Numbered from the stretch's first letter, positions 27,830 through 36,948 are shown. The stretch is DNA of 64,000 nt from Pseudodesulfovibrio sp. (GCF_028692895.1 NZ_JAQUWN010000003.1:34239-98238); one strand, 5' to 3'. Made by a program: numbers and translations. The notes: generated by a model from the sequence alone, not told the origin.

Positions 27830-30800
27830 AGCTCACCCCGCCCCAGAAGCCGTTGGCGTCCCACTGCTGCGACCTGTGCCACAGGCCGCTGGCCTCCACG
27901 CCCCAGTGGTCGGTGATGTCGAGCACCCATTTGGCCTCGACACGGACGGCGTTGTTGCTGTCGGAGTCCGTGCCGCCGGAGACCTTGACGTCCACGAAGT
28001 GCCGCTTGGCCCCGCAGAAGAATTCCTTGGCCATGTCCTCGTTCCATTCCAGGGTGACCGTCCCCGCCGTGTAGCCCTGTGGGGTCCAGTAGGGATGGAT
28101 GATGTCGGTCAGCTCGCCGCCGGTGTAGACGTCCTGGCTGGTTTTGGCGGTGTGGCGGTATTCGCCGCGCAGGATGACCTTGAGGATGCGGGGATGGTCG
28201 GTCAGGGCGTAGCCCGCCGCGAGGTGGGCCATCTCGCCTGTGTTGTCGTCGCTGTATTCGATGTGCCGGGCGCTGGCCTCCAGGTCCAGGCGGCGGGTCA
28301 CCGGCGCGGCGGCGTCCAGGATGAAGTGGTCCGATTGGGTGCCCGCGAGCAGGGCGAAGCGGTTCGCCACCTCGTCCACGCGTTCGAACCCCATCCCCAG
28401 CCGCGCATGGTTGCGCAGGTTCAGCTCCACGCGGGCCCGGAACTGGTCGGTGTCCCTCGGCGCCGAGGAGGTGAACCGCTTGGCGGTCCAGGAGGCGCTC
28501 CCGGCGAGCCATTCGTTGAAGACCCCGGACAGGCCGAGGGTGCCGCCAAGGGCGTCGTAGTGGCTGCTCGGGCCCTGGGGCGACTCCAGCCAATGGTGGG
28601 CGGCCGCCTCGATGCGCAGGCCGTGGCCGACGGGGGCCGAAACCTGCATGTCGTTGCGCAGGCGGACGATGTTGGCGACGTCGCCGTGGCCTTTTTCCTG
28701 CCAGACGTTGACCCCGGCCCGCACCCGGGGGGCGCTGCGCCGCTCCCGGCGTTCCAGGGCGCGCCCGGCCAGCGTGTGCAGCGGGTCGATTTCGAGCAGC
28801 CGGGCGTAGGTCGCGGATTCCTCCCGGCACAGGCCCAGGGCGCACTGGGCCTGCCCCAGGTCGAACCACGCCTCCTCGTTGCCGGGCTGGAGCCCGGTCA
28901 GGGCGGCGAGGTCGTCCATGGCCGGGGCGAAGCGCCGGTTGTAGGCCGCGAGCTTCGCCCGCTGCTCCAGGGCCGTGGCGTGCTGGATGCGGTAGGCGGG
29001 CAGGAGGTCGATGAAAATTCCAGGGTGGCTGTCGGCCACGGCAGAGTCCGCGAGGCGGAGGTAGGCCTGGAACACCCCGCCCGAGAGGGCGCTCCGGCGC
29101 GCCTGTCCGGCCGCCCCGGCCAGGGCGGCGTCGTCCGGCTCGCGTTGGCTCGCGGCCTCCAGGCGTTCGGCCAGGAGCTCGTCCACCGGCGGCTCCAGCA
29201 ACCGGCCGAAGGTGGCCGTCCCCGCCTCGGCCCGCTTGTCCCAGAACTCGGTCCGCGCCATCTCCCGCAGCGGCACGGGGTCGGCGGGGTCGTCCTCGTG
29301 CAGGGCCTCGTAGGCGGCGACTGCCTGGTCGTATCGGCGGCTCCAGGCCAGGACCCTGGCGCGGGTGAGCGCAATCTTCGAGCTGTCGGGAAAGTCCGTC
29401 GCCAGCGCTTGCAGCATGGCCAGCGACTCGTCGTAGCGGTGGTCGTAGGCCAGGTTTTCGGCCAGGGCCATGCGCGCGGGGAAGTACCCGGCGTCACGGG
29501 CCAGGGCGGCTTCGAGGCAGGCGACGGCGGCGTCGTAACGCCCGTCGCGGGAGAATAGTTCGGCCCAGGCGGTCAGCGCGGCGGGGTCCGTCTCCGTCGC
29601 GGCCAGATCCCCGGCGAGTTTCGCGGGGGTCGCGCCCGGCCGCGTGGTCGCCGCGTAATAGCGGGCCGCCGGGTCGTCCGGGGCGAGTCTTGCCGCTTCG
29701 GCAAAGGCGTCCTTCGCCGCCCCGGCGTCGCTCGCGCGCAGGAGCATACGCCCCCGCTCGACCAGCGTGGCGGGCTTGTCCGGGCCCAGCCGGGCCCAGG
29801 CGGCGGCCGCCTCGTCATAGCGCCCCAGCAGCTCCAGGCCGCGGGCGCGCAGCGCCTCCGCCTCGGCGTCCCCGGCCTTGTCGGCAAGGGGTTGCAGCAC
29901 GGCCAGGGTCGCGGCCCCGTCCTTTTCCCGGACCTTGACGTCCGCCAGGAGCAGCCGCGCGGCCCGGTCCGCCGGGTCTTCCAGGAGCCGCTTGCGCAGC
30001 ACGCCCTCGGCCTGCTCGTAGCGCTGGCCGTTGGCCAGGGTGTCGGCCAGGGCGAGTTCCCGGGCGCGGTTCGGGCCCTCCTTGGCGAGGAGGTCCCGGC
30101 GCAGGGCGGCGGCGCGGTGGAATGCCCCCCACTGGTTCATGAGCTGGGCCGCGCGCATCCCGGCCTCCGTCGAGGCATCCAGCGCCAGGGCCTTGAGCGC
30201 GAACCCCCGGGCGTCCCGGAGATGCCCCAGGGCCGCTTCCTGGTCCGCCAGCTCGAAGAGCAGGGCGGCGTTGTCCGGATCGGCCGCCGCCAGCCGGTCG
30301 AGGATGGCCCTGGCCCCTGCGCCGTCGCCGGTGCGCGTCAGGGCGCGGGCATAGAGCAGGGCCGCCTCGGTGTCGCCCGGATCGGCCGCGTGCAGTTCGG
30401 CCAGATACGGCAGGGCCTTTCCCGTCTGGTCCGACCAGCTCAGGGACTGGGCCAGCCGCAGCCGCAGGTCCTTGCGGTCCGAACCCGCCGCGAGAGCGCG
30501 TTCGTAGGCCTCGGCGGCCTCGGCCATCCGGCCCGAGGCGAAGAGAGCGTCGCCCAGGCCCGCCGCCACGCGCGGATCGTTCGCATCCAGGGTTCGCAGG
30601 ATGGCGTCCGCGTCGGCCCGGCGTCCGAGGCGGAGGAGGACCTGGGCCAGTTCGAGGGCTGCCTCCTTGTCCGTCGGCCGGGATTGCAGGATGCGGCGGT
30701 ATTCGGTTTCCGAAAGCGCGAGCGTGTCCTCCGAATATGAATAGAGCCGGGCCAGCAGGAGCCGGGCCTCGGCCTCGGACATGGTCTCCCGGCCGGAGAC

Positions 30801-30923
30801 GAGGCTGCGGGCATGGGCGCCGACGGGCGCGCCGAACCACAGCGCCGCCAGGAGCGCCGCCGCCAGGAGGGGGAGCAGCCGGGTCGGGCTAGTCCAGCGT
30901 GCGCTTGAGCTCGCGAATGGCAT
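27819..30923 (-). CDS. TPR-rich outer-membrane polysaccharide porin (PgaA/BcsC-like)
   Basis: Protein of 1034 residues. A signal peptide (about 1-37) is followed by around 20 TPR-like helical hairpins to about residue 720. A C-terminal beta-barrel of about 260 residues follows, with alternating hydrophobic strands and a terminal aromatic residue (GGVSYGF), the outer-membrane sorting signal. This is the PgaA/BcsC plan: a periplasmic TPR scaffold guiding polymer through an outer-membrane pore. ATG 30923 is chosen because the signal peptide begins there; it overlaps the upstream TPR gene by 35 bp. Confidence 0.88.
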   Translation of the reverse strand: MPFASSSARWTSPTRLLPLLAAALLAALWFGAPVGAHARSLVSGRETMSEAEARLLLARLYSYSEDTLALSETEYRRILQSRPTDKEAALELAQVLLRLGRRADADAILRTLDANDPRVAAGLGDALFASGRMAEAAEAYERALAAGSDRKDLRLRLAQSLSWSDQTGKALPYLAELHAADPGDTEAALLYARALTRTGDGAGARAILDRLAAADPDNAALLFELADQEAALGHLRDARGFALKALALDASTEAGMRAAQLMNQWGAFHRAAALRRDLLAKEGPNRARELALADTLANGQRYEQAEGVLRKRLLEDPADRAARLLLADVKVREKDGAATLAVLQPLADKAGDAEAEALRARGLELLGRYDEAAAAWARLGPDKPATLVERGRMLLRASDAGAAKDAFAEAARLAPDDPAARYYAATTRPGATPAKLAGDLAATETDPAALTAWAELFSRDGRYDAAVACLEAALARDAGYFPARMALAENLAYDHRYDESLAMLQALATDFPDSSKIALTRARVLAWSRRYDQAVAAYEALHEDDPADPVPLREMARTEFWDKRAEAGTATFGRLLEPPVDELLAERLEAASQREPDDAALAGAAGQARRSALSGGVFQAYLRLADSAVADSHPGIFIDLLPAYRIQHATALEQRAKLAAYNRRFAPAMDDLAALTGLQPGNEEAWFDLGQAQCALGLCREESATYARLLEIDPLHTLAGRALERRERRSAPRVRAGVNVWQEKGHGDVANIVRLRNDMQVSAPVGHGLRIEAAAHHWLESPQGPSSHYDALGGTLGLSGVFNEWLAGSASWTAKRFTSSAPRDTDQFRARVELNLRNHARLGMGFERVDEVANRFALLAGTQSDHFILDAAAPVTRRLDLEASARHIEYSDDNTGEMAHLAAGYALTDHPRILKVILRGEYRHTAKTSQDVYTGGELTDIIHPYWTPQGYTAGTVTLEWNEDMAKEFFCGAKRHFVDVKVSGGTDSDSNNAVRVEAKWVLDITDHWGVEASGLWHRSQQWDANGFWGGVSYGF

Positions 30924-31503
30924 CCTCGTTCCGTCCCGCCCAGGACAGGACCTGGGCATATTTGCGCCGCACCTGCACGTCGTCGGGGTGGCGTTTGAGT
31001 ATCCGTTCGTATTGGTCGACGGACTCCTTCAGCTTGCCGTCCCAGGAGAGCACCTGTGCCAGCTTGAGCCGGGCGTCGTCCGCCTCGGGCCGTTGGGCCA
31101 GGACGGTTTCGAGCTGTGCGGCCGCCTTGGGGTATTCCTTGCGACCGATGTGATAGTCGGCCAGCAGCATACGATCATCCGCCGTCAGGCGGTCGCCGGG
31201 GAGCCCTGCGAAGATTCCGGCGGCTTCGCCGCCCCGTCCGGTCCAGGCCAGCACCCGCGCCAGTCCCAGTCTGGCGGCGGCGTTGCCGGGCTGCGCGGCC
31301 AGCACCTTCCTGTATTGCCCCTCGGCCTCGCCGAAGCGGCCGGTCCCGGCGAGGAGGTCGGCCAGTTCCAGCCTGGCCTGAGCCTCGGAAATGTCCTGCG
31401 CCGGGACGGGCGCGGGAGGCGTCGCGTCCTGCCCGGCCGGGGCGGGCGGGCCCGCGCACAGAATCCACGCCAGGACCAGGACGCTCGCGACACGGTATTT
31501 CAT
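30889..31503 (-). CDS. periplasmic TPR protein
   Basis: Exported protein of 204 residues with a signal peptide (about 1-24) and about four TPR units (LADLLAGTGRFGEAEGQYRK, LAQVLSWDGKLKESVDQYER and similar). It overlaps the preceding TPR gene by ATGA and the porin gene by 35 bp. The repeated LARVLAW/LAQVLSW phrase matches the porin's TPRs, suggesting that the scaffold has been split over separate polypeptides. It probably helps guide polymer or assemble the periplasmic bridge. Confidence 0.83.
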   Translation of the reverse strand: MKYRVASVLVLAWILCAGPPAPAGQDATPPAPVPAQDISEAQARLELADLLAGTGRFGEAEGQYRKVLAAQPGNAAARLGLARVLAWTGRGGEAAGIFAGLPGDRLTADDRMLLADYHIGRKEYPKAAAQLETVLAQRPEADDARLKLAQVLSWDGKLKESVDQYERILKRHPDDVQVRRKYAQVLSWAGRNEDAIRELKRTLD

Positions 31504-32204
31504 GGTTGTTCTCCCAGCAGTCGCTTGTATTCGGCCTCGGCCTCGGCCGTGTGGCCGCTCCAGTTCAGGATGCGGGCCAGGAGCAGCCGGGCCGGGCGGT
31601 TTTCCGGATCGGACCGGACCAACTCGCGGGCCAGCGGCAGGGCCGCGTCCAGGCTGCCTTGCCAGGACAGGGTCTCCACCTTGCGCAGGGCGGCCTCCGA
31701 GTCCCGGGGGGCCTTCCGGAGCAGGGCGTCGTATTCGGCCACGGCCTCCGCGTATCGCGCCCGGCGGCGCAGCAGGTCCGCCAGGTGGAGCCGCTCCTCC
31801 CGGTTGCGCCGGTCGGGACCGGTGCGCAGCAGCAGGGCGAGGGCCTCGTCCGGCAGGCCGCCGGAATCGAGCAGACCCGCCATCCGCCCGGCCAGTCCGG
31901 CGGGGATGGTCGGCATGTCGCCGAGCGCCCGGCGGAGCAGTTCGGCCGCCTGGTCCTTTCGCCCGTCTTCCAGGAGCCGCCCGGCCGCGCGCAGCACGGC
32001 GTCGGGGCGGCGCGCCCCCTCGAATACCGCGCGGATGACCAGCGCGTCGGCCTCGGCGGTCCGCCCCTCGCGCGTCAGCGCCTCGGCGCGGTGCAGCAAT
32101 ACCAGCGGTTTATGGAGGATCGGATACAGAATCAGCGCGGTCGCCGCCGAAAGGGCGAGAAGGGCCATATAGCCGAGGCGCTGCCGTGTTTGTGCGTGCA
32201 TCAT
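31500..32204 (-). CDS. membrane-anchored TPR protein, first gene of the exopolysaccharide operon
   Basis: Protein of about 234 residues with one N-terminal membrane helix (LGYMALLALSAATALILY) and TPR-like repeats after it, so it is probably anchored in the inner membrane facing the periplasm. Start choice is uncertain: ATG 32204 leaves a leader after the predicted promoter, while ATG 32234 is in frame but neither has a clear ribosome site. It heads a six-gene unit (TPR, TPR, TPR-porin, GT2, GH26, PilZ), all joined by overlaps or one-base gaps. Confidence 0.8.
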   Translation of the reverse strand: MMHAQTRQRLGYMALLALSAATALILYPILHKPLVLLHRAEALTREGRTAEADALVIRAVFEGARRPDAVLRAAGRLLEDGRKDQAAELLRRALGDMPTIPAGLAGRMAGLLDSGGLPDEALALLLRTGPDRRNREERLHLADLLRRRARYAEAVAEYDALLRKAPRDSEAALRKVETLSWQGSLDAALPLARELVRSDPENRPARLLLARILNWSGHTAEAEAEYKRLLGEQP

Positions 32205-32250
32205 GATATTGCCCGGAAAACGGTGGAAACCCATTTGGGGATCAGTAAAA

Positions 32251-32280
32251 CAAATAGGATATTATCTCAATAAAAGTCAA
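32251..32280 (-). promoter_or_regulatory. possible promoter of the exopolysaccharide operon
   Basis: On the minus strand TTGACT (32275-32280) and TATTTG (32251-32256) are 18 bp apart in an AT-rich island unlike the surrounding GC-rich DNA. The -35 match is good and the -10 match moderate. Confidence 0.4.
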
Positions 32281-32626
32281 GAAAACTTGGAATAATGCGT
32301 CCCCGTCCGCCGAAGCGGGTTCCTGGAGCGCGCCTTCCCCCTCCTGAAATGTCGGCCAGTTGAACGGGGAATTCGCAAAGCGTGCCCGGGAGCCGGAGCC
32401 CGGCCGGTCCGGCAGGGGAGTGCGAGACCGCCGGAAAGGACGTTTCGCGCGCGGTCACGGGGCGTGCCCGGTTGCGCGGGGGCGCGCCCAGGGTGCTCAC
32501 CTTTTCGCAGGCTTGACCCGTTTGGGGGCAAGGGTGCGGTTCGACAGCCGCGTCCGCTTGGCGTTATGACGAAAAGGGCGCGATGTTTCCGCGCGGCTCG
32601 CAAAATGACGACAGATGTCGCGCGTT
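32281..32626. other. divergent intergenic region, no gene seen
   Basis: The upstream half of the 700-bp gap between the exopolysaccharide operon and the BCCT gene shows no supported reading frame. It includes a direct CGACA-GA-TGTCG palindrome at 32609-32620 that resembles, but does not match in spacing, the activator sites described just downstream. Confidence 0.5.
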
Positions 32627-32713
32627 TGCGCCAAAAGTGTCGCATGGGGCCGGAGCGTGCTAATCTGAACACATGAGAGGATGTCGAGCTGTGAATGCGT
32701 CAGATGTGTCGCT
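32627..32713 (+). promoter_or_regulatory. two predicted enhancer sites, TGCGNCA-N4-TGTCGCN
   Basis: Site 1 at 32627-32644 is TGCGCCA-N4-TGTCGCA and site 2 at 32696-32713 is TGCGTCA-N4-TGTCGCT. They lie about 185 and 115 bp before the predicted transcription start of the BCCT promoter. The same 18-bp architecture recurs at 41810-41913 before the second sigma-54 promoter. The likely binder is the activator at 40312. Confidence 0.6.
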
Positions 32714-32792
32714 GCCGCCCACCTGGGCGCTTCCATTCCGTTTGCGCCGGATTTCACAATGATGGTGGGGCATTTGGCCGGTATCGGGATTT

Positions 32793-32808
32793 TGGCCCGT
32801 GTCTTGCT
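32793..32808 (+). promoter_or_regulatory. sigma-54 promoter of the BCCT/AlkP/Dsr-like operon
   Basis: The sequence TGGCCCG-TGTC-TTGCT has 10 bases between GG and GC and matches sigma-54 consensus at all but one of the core positions. The predicted start near 32820 leaves a leader of about 120 bases before ATG 32939. Confidence 0.75.
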
Positions 32809-32938
32809 TTTGCCGGTTGCAGAACTCGTATGCATGCGAATGAGTGAAGAGCCGGCGGTGATGAGGTGGTTTGGATGTGGCACAATCATCTAGCTCCTGC
32901 GGGACGACAGGACCGCGGAGATGCGCATTGGAGGACAC

Positions 32939-34513
32939 ATGGCTGACAAGGAACAGAGAGAAGGCGTCGACCTTCGTCCAGATAAAATGATCCTGATTCC
33001 GGCAACGGTGGTGCTTATCATCATCATTGCCTGTTCAATCCTGTTTACGGCGGAAAGCGAGAAGGCTCTCAAGACGGTCTATGCGGTGTTCACCCGGACC
33101 ACGGGGACCTGGTACCTCTGGGTCACTGTGGGGATGATCCTGCTTTCGGCGTTCTTTCTTTTTTCCCGTTACGGCAATCTCAAGTTCGGCGAGGCCGATG
33201 AGAAGCCCGAATTCAACAGCTACTCGTGGATTGCCATGATGTTCTGTTCCGGCGTGGCCGGAGCGGTCATGTTCTGGTCCATCGTGGAGCCCCTCTTCAA
33301 TCTGGCGTTTCCCCCGCAGTTCGCCGAGCCGCTGAGCCGCCAGTCCTTCGAGTGGGCCATGTCCTATGTCCTGCTGCACTGGGGCCCGGTCACCTGGCCC
33401 TGGTACATGGTCACGGCGCTGCCCATCTGCTACATGTACTACAAGCGCAAGAAGCCCGTCCTGCGGATCAGCACCACGGCCGAGCCCATCCTGGGCGAAC
33501 GGGTCAACGGCGGCATCGGCAAGGGCATCGAGGTCTTCTTCATCATCGGCCTGATGTTCTCCAACGCGGCGGTCATGGGCGTGTCCGTGCCCATCGTCAA
33601 TCACGCGCTCGCCGCGGTGCTGGGCATCGAGCCGAGCTTCACCATGGAGCTGGCCATCCTGGCCGTCTCGGCGGTCATCTTCACCGCCTCGGTCTCCCTG
33701 GGCCTCAAGAAGGGCATCAAGGTCCTGTCCGACACCAACGTGATCATCGCCCTGTGCATGGTCTTCTTCTGCCTGGTGGTCGGGCCCACGGTCTTCATCG
33801 TGGACAACTTCACCAATTCCTTCGGCATGATGCTGGGCAACTTCTGGAACATGATGTTCTGGACCGACCCGTACACCCCCGGCTCCTTCCCGCAGGACTG
33901 GACCATCTTCTACGCCCTGTGGATGGCCTCCTACGCCCTGTGGATGGCCTCCTACGGCCCGTTCATGGGCCTGTTCATCGCCCGCATCTCCAAGGGCCGC
34001 ACGGTCCGCCAGGTGGTGGGCATGGGCCTGTTCGGCGGCATCGCCGGGTCCTACCTGATCCACGCCGTGTTCGGCGGCTACACCATGTACGCCCAGTTGA
34101 ACCATGTGGTCGACGCCGTGGGCGTCCTCAAGGCCAGCGGCGGCCCGGCCGCGCTGGTGGCGGTGTTGCAGTCGCTGCCCATGGGCCATGTGGTGCTCAT
34201 CGGCTACTGCCTGTTCTCCACCATCTTCCTGGCCACTTCCGTGGACTCCTGCGCCTACGTCATCTCCTGCGCCGCCACCACCCGGCTGGCCCCGGGCGCG
34301 GAGCCGGCCCGAGGCCACCGCTTCTACTGGGCCATGATCCAGGCCGGGCTCGCCCTGTCCGCCATCACCATGGGCGGCCTCGGGCCCGTCAAGATCTTCG
34401 CCAACTTCTCGGGAGCGCTGATGCTCATTCCCATCGCGTTCGCCGTGGCCGCGTGGTTCAAGATGACCAGGCAGGACGACGCCCTGGCCAAATACTGCCG
34501 CCCCAAGGACTAA
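32939..34513 (+). CDS. BCCT-family transporter with a 7-residue duplication
   Basis: Secondary transporter of 524 residues with about 12 membrane helices. The family imports quaternary ammonium or sulfonium compounds such as betaine, choline, carnitine or DMSP. Recognisable BCCT segments include MFCSGVAGAVMFWSIVEPLF, HWGPVTWPWYM and IARISKGRTVRQ. At residues 325-338 the helix-8 sequence YALWMAS appears twice in tandem, where relatives have one copy of an aromatic WAWW-type segment. GGAGG lies four bases before ATG 32939. First gene after the sigma-54 promoter, so probably the importer for the pathway encoded downstream. Confidence 0.9.
   Translation: MADKEQREGVDLRPDKMILIPATVVLIIIIACSILFTAESEKALKTVYAVFTRTTGTWYLWVTVGMILLSAFFLFSRYGNLKFGEADEKPEFNSYSWIAMMFCSGVAGAVMFWSIVEPLFNLAFPPQFAEPLSRQSFEWAMSYVLLHWGPVTWPWYMVTALPICYMYYKRKKPVLRISTTAEPILGERVNGGIGKGIEVFFIIGLMFSNAAVMGVSVPIVNHALAAVLGIEPSFTMELAILAVSAVIFTASVSLGLKKGIKVLSDTNVIIALCMVFFCLVVGPTVFIVDNFTNSFGMMLGNFWNMMFWTDPYTPGSFPQDWTIFYALWMASYALWMASYGPFMGLFIARISKGRTVRQVVGMGLFGGIAGSYLIHAVFGGYTMYAQLNHVVDAVGVLKASGGPAALVAVLQSLPMGHVVLIGYCLFSTIFLATSVDSCAYVISCAATTRLAPGAEPARGHRFYWAMIQAGLALSAITMGGLGPVKIFANFSGALMLIPIAFAVAAWFKMTRQDDALAKYCRPKD
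33911..33956 (+). repeat. 21-bp perfect tandem duplication inside the BCCT gene
   Basis: Copies at 33911-33931 and 33932-33952 are identical, with four further matching bases after the second. The duplication is in frame and adds seven residues to transmembrane helix 8. Confidence 0.9.
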
Positions 34514-34539
34514 CCCCAAAGCGTCAACTCGCCCCGCAA

Positions 34540-34583
34540 GGGAGGCTCCGGCCGGCCGACAGCCCAAGCTGCCGGAGCCTCCC
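34540..34583 (+). other. intergenic hairpin between BCCT and AlkP genes
   Basis: A 13-bp perfect stem (34540-34552 with 34571-34583) has an 18-base loop and no following T-tract. It is more likely an mRNA processing or stability element than a full terminator. Confidence 0.6.
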
Positions 34584-34631
34584 CTCACGCGAAGCGAAAA
34601 AGATAACTAGCTGTAATTAAAGGAGAAAATT

Positions 34632-36521
34632 ATGACTCATCAAGCAAAGAGGGTCGCACTGCTCGGTTTCGACTGCGCCATCCCCAAGCGCCTTGACGCC
34701 CTGATAAAGGAGGGCGCGCTGCCCAACTTCAAGCGGTTCAAGGAAGAGGGCACCTACATGACCGAGGGCTTCAACATGCCCACGGTGACGCCGCCCTCCT
34801 GGGCCACCATCTGCACGGGCGCGTATCCCCGCACCCACGGCGTCGAGGACTACTACTATTACAACGAAGGGGAGTCCCTGCACTTCTCCAAGTGCGTCCA
34901 GGCCTTCGGCTCCGACATGCTCACCGCCGAGACCATCTGGGACGCCTGGGACAAGGCGGGCAAGAAGTCCATCGTGGTCAACTACCCGACCTCCTGGCCT
35001 TCCAAGATGAAGAACGGCGTCATGGTCCAGGGCGAAGGACTCTCCGCGGCCGAGGCCCGGTGGCAGATGGAGGGCTACGAGCACCGCGAGTGCCTGTGCT
35101 CCGAGTCCTGCGTGGCCACGGACTTCTATCCCATCGGCGTCCAGGCCCGTTTCGACGAGGCCAAGGGCTGGAAGAACCTGCCCGAGGCCGTGGCCGGCCG
35201 GGAGCCCCTGGACATGGCGATCCGCATGGAGTTCGCCCACGCCATGGATCCCCTCAAGCCCCAGACCTGGTACGGCCTGACCTGGGAATCCGGGGATGAC
35301 GGCTACGACATCTTCGCCCTGTGCCCGGAGAAGGACTTCTCCAAGGCCTTCTTCAAGATCCGCGTGCGCGAGTGGTCGGACGTGGTCGAGGGCGAGTTCC
35401 CCATCGCCTCCGACGGCCGCGTGGAGCGGGGCTTCTTCCGCTGCAAGCTGATGGAGCTCTCCGACGACGCCGAGGACTTCAAGCTCTACATCTCCGGCAT
35501 CACCGGCACCCACGGCTACTGCTCGCCCGACGACGCCCTGAGGAACGTCGACTTCACCCGCAACATCCTGGCCAACGACATGGGCTACGTCAGCATGGCC
35601 AACGGCGTCATCGACGCCGAGACCGTGCTGGAGCTGGGCCGGTTCCACTCCGAGTGGCTGGCCGAGGTCATGACCACCCTCATCAAGGACAACCCGGACT
35701 GGGATCTGCTCTACATGCACTCCCACCTGGTGGACTGGTTCTACCACGGCTACCTGCACGCCATGGACAGCGACGACCCGGCCGTGAGCAAGCCCGCCTT
35801 CGACATGGAGCGCGCCATCTACCAGATCGAGGACCGGCTGCTCGGCACCCTGATGGAATACCTGGGCGACGACACCCTGACCTGCGTCATCTCCGACCAC
35901 GGCGCGACGCCCATCGGCCCCATCCTCAACACCGCCGAGGCCCTGGCCCAGGCCGGGCTGACCGCCTACGAGCCCCGCAGCGCGGACAAGGCCGGCTCCG
36001 TGTGGGAGGAGTCCGAGGGCTTCAACTACGACCTCGTCCCCGAGAAGTCCAAGGCCGTGCCCCAGCGCTACATGTTCGTCTACGTCAACCTGAAGTCCAA
36101 GTATCCCGGCGGCATCGTCGAGGACGAGGACTACGAGAAGGTGCGCAAGGAGATCATCGACGCCCTCTACGACTACAAGCATCCCGAGACCGGCGAGCGC
36201 CCGGTCATGTGCGCCATTCCCAAGGAGGACGCCAAGGTCTTCGGCATGGGCGGAGAGCAGGCGGGCGACGTGGTCTACGTGCTCAAGCCCGAATACATGG
36301 CCGAGCACGGCTACGGCTTCCCCACCGGCGAGTCCGGATGCGGATCGCTGAAGAACGTCATGATCTGGCGCGGCCCCGGCGTGAAGAAGGACAACATCTA
36401 CGACCGGCCGCGCTGGCTGGCCGACGTGGTGCCCACCTTCTGCTACGCCACCGGCAACCCGGTCCCGGCGGATACCGAAGGCGCTATCTGCTACCAGATC
36501 TTCGAGGATCACGACAGATAG
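34632..36521 (+). CDS. alkaline-phosphatase-superfamily hydrolase (phosphodiesterase/NPP-like)
   Basis: Cytoplasmic enzyme of 629 residues with no signal peptide. AlkP-fold metal and nucleophile motifs are present: Asp14 in LLGFDCA, a probable nucleophile Thr53 in MPTVTPPSWATICTG, the Asp/His pair in HLVDWFYHGY and the metal pair in VISDHGATPIG. The family covers nucleotide pyrophosphatases, phosphonoacetate hydrolases and related phospho- or sulfo-ester hydrolases; the substrate is unknown. Its C-terminal tail (VVPTFCYATGNPVP ... AICYQIF) is echoed in the small protein at 38229. An AAAGGAG site precedes ATG 34632, and hairpins flank the gene on both sides. Confidence 0.85.
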   Translation: MTHQAKRVALLGFDCAIPKRLDALIKEGALPNFKRFKEEGTYMTEGFNMPTVTPPSWATICTGAYPRTHGVEDYYYYNEGESLHFSKCVQAFGSDMLTAETIWDAWDKAGKKSIVVNYPTSWPSKMKNGVMVQGEGLSAAEARWQMEGYEHRECLCSESCVATDFYPIGVQARFDEAKGWKNLPEAVAGREPLDMAIRMEFAHAMDPLKPQTWYGLTWESGDDGYDIFALCPEKDFSKAFFKIRVREWSDVVEGEFPIASDGRVERGFFRCKLMELSDDAEDFKLYISGITGTHGYCSPDDALRNVDFTRNILANDMGYVSMANGVIDAETVLELGRFHSEWLAEVMTTLIKDNPDWDLLYMHSHLVDWFYHGYLHAMDSDDPAVSKPAFDMERAIYQIEDRLLGTLMEYLGDDTLTCVISDHGATPIGPILNTAEALAQAGLTAYEPRSADKAGSVWEESEGFNYDLVPEKSKAVPQRYMFVYVNLKSKYPGGIVEDEDYEKVRKEIIDALYDYKHPETGERPVMCAIPKEDAKVFGMGGEQAGDVVYVLKPEYMAEHGYGFPTGESGCGSLKNVMIWRGPGVKKDNIYDRPRWLADVVPTFCYATGNPVPADTEGAICYQIFEDHDR

Positions 36522-36529
36522 ATCACGAA

Positions 36530-36587
36530 CCCCCCGGTCGGACCGGTCCACGGAACTTCGGCCCGTTGGGCCGGGCCGACCGGGGGG
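36530..36587 (+). other. intergenic hairpin after the AlkP gene
   Basis: A 12-bp perfect stem (CCCCCCGGTCGG at 36530-36541 with its complement at 36576-36587), no T-tract. Together with the hairpin at 34540 it isolates the AlkP message, suggesting differential mRNA stability within the operon. Confidence 0.55.
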
Positions 36588-36666
36588 ATGTCGCCGAACC
36601 AGCAACGGTTCCCGCGCGGCCCAGGGCGACAGGGCGCAGGCGGGAAGGAAACGAAGGGAGAGACAC

Positions 36667-36948
36667 ATGCTCTTTTTCGTGAACAAGCCGGAAGAAGGGA
36701 TTCTCGACCGGATCGCCCTTATCGGCGGCGACGAGGACAAGGCCCTGCTCCTGGCGGGAGACGGCGTCGGATTCGGCGCCGCTTACTGGGAGAGTCGACT
36801 CGAAGGCCTGGGCGTGGAGGACATCTACGTCAACAAGTCTTCGCTGGAAGCCAGGAACATCGAGCTCAGCGACAGTTGCGAGGTGGTCGACTACGACGAG
36901 ATCGCCGACCTGCTGCTGGGCGGCGACGAGAAGATCGTCTCTTTGTAG
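36667..36948 (+). CDS. DsrH/TusB-like protein
   Basis: Small protein of 93 residues with the DsrH/TusB look: it opens MLFFVNKPEE (compare the family's MLHxVNKSP start), then KALLLAGDGV and a later VNKSSLEARNIEL strand-helix. One cysteine (Cys70) lies near the C-terminus. DsrH is a structural subunit of the heterohexameric sulfur carrier DsrEFH/TusBCD. It is first of three adjacent DsrH-, DsrE- and DsrF-like genes, so a hexamer analogue is plausible. Ribosome site GGGAG lies upstream. Confidence 0.65.
   Translation: MLFFVNKPEEGILDRIALIGGDEDKALLLAGDGVGFGAAYWESRLEGLGVEDIYVNKSSLEARNIELSDSCEVVDYDEIADLLLGGDEKIVSL

Noticed and set aside
32601..32622. A third enhancer site (CGACA-GA-TGTCG) before the BCCT promoter
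   Set aside because: The half-sites match but the spacer is 2 bases instead of 4, so I left it out of the motif set.
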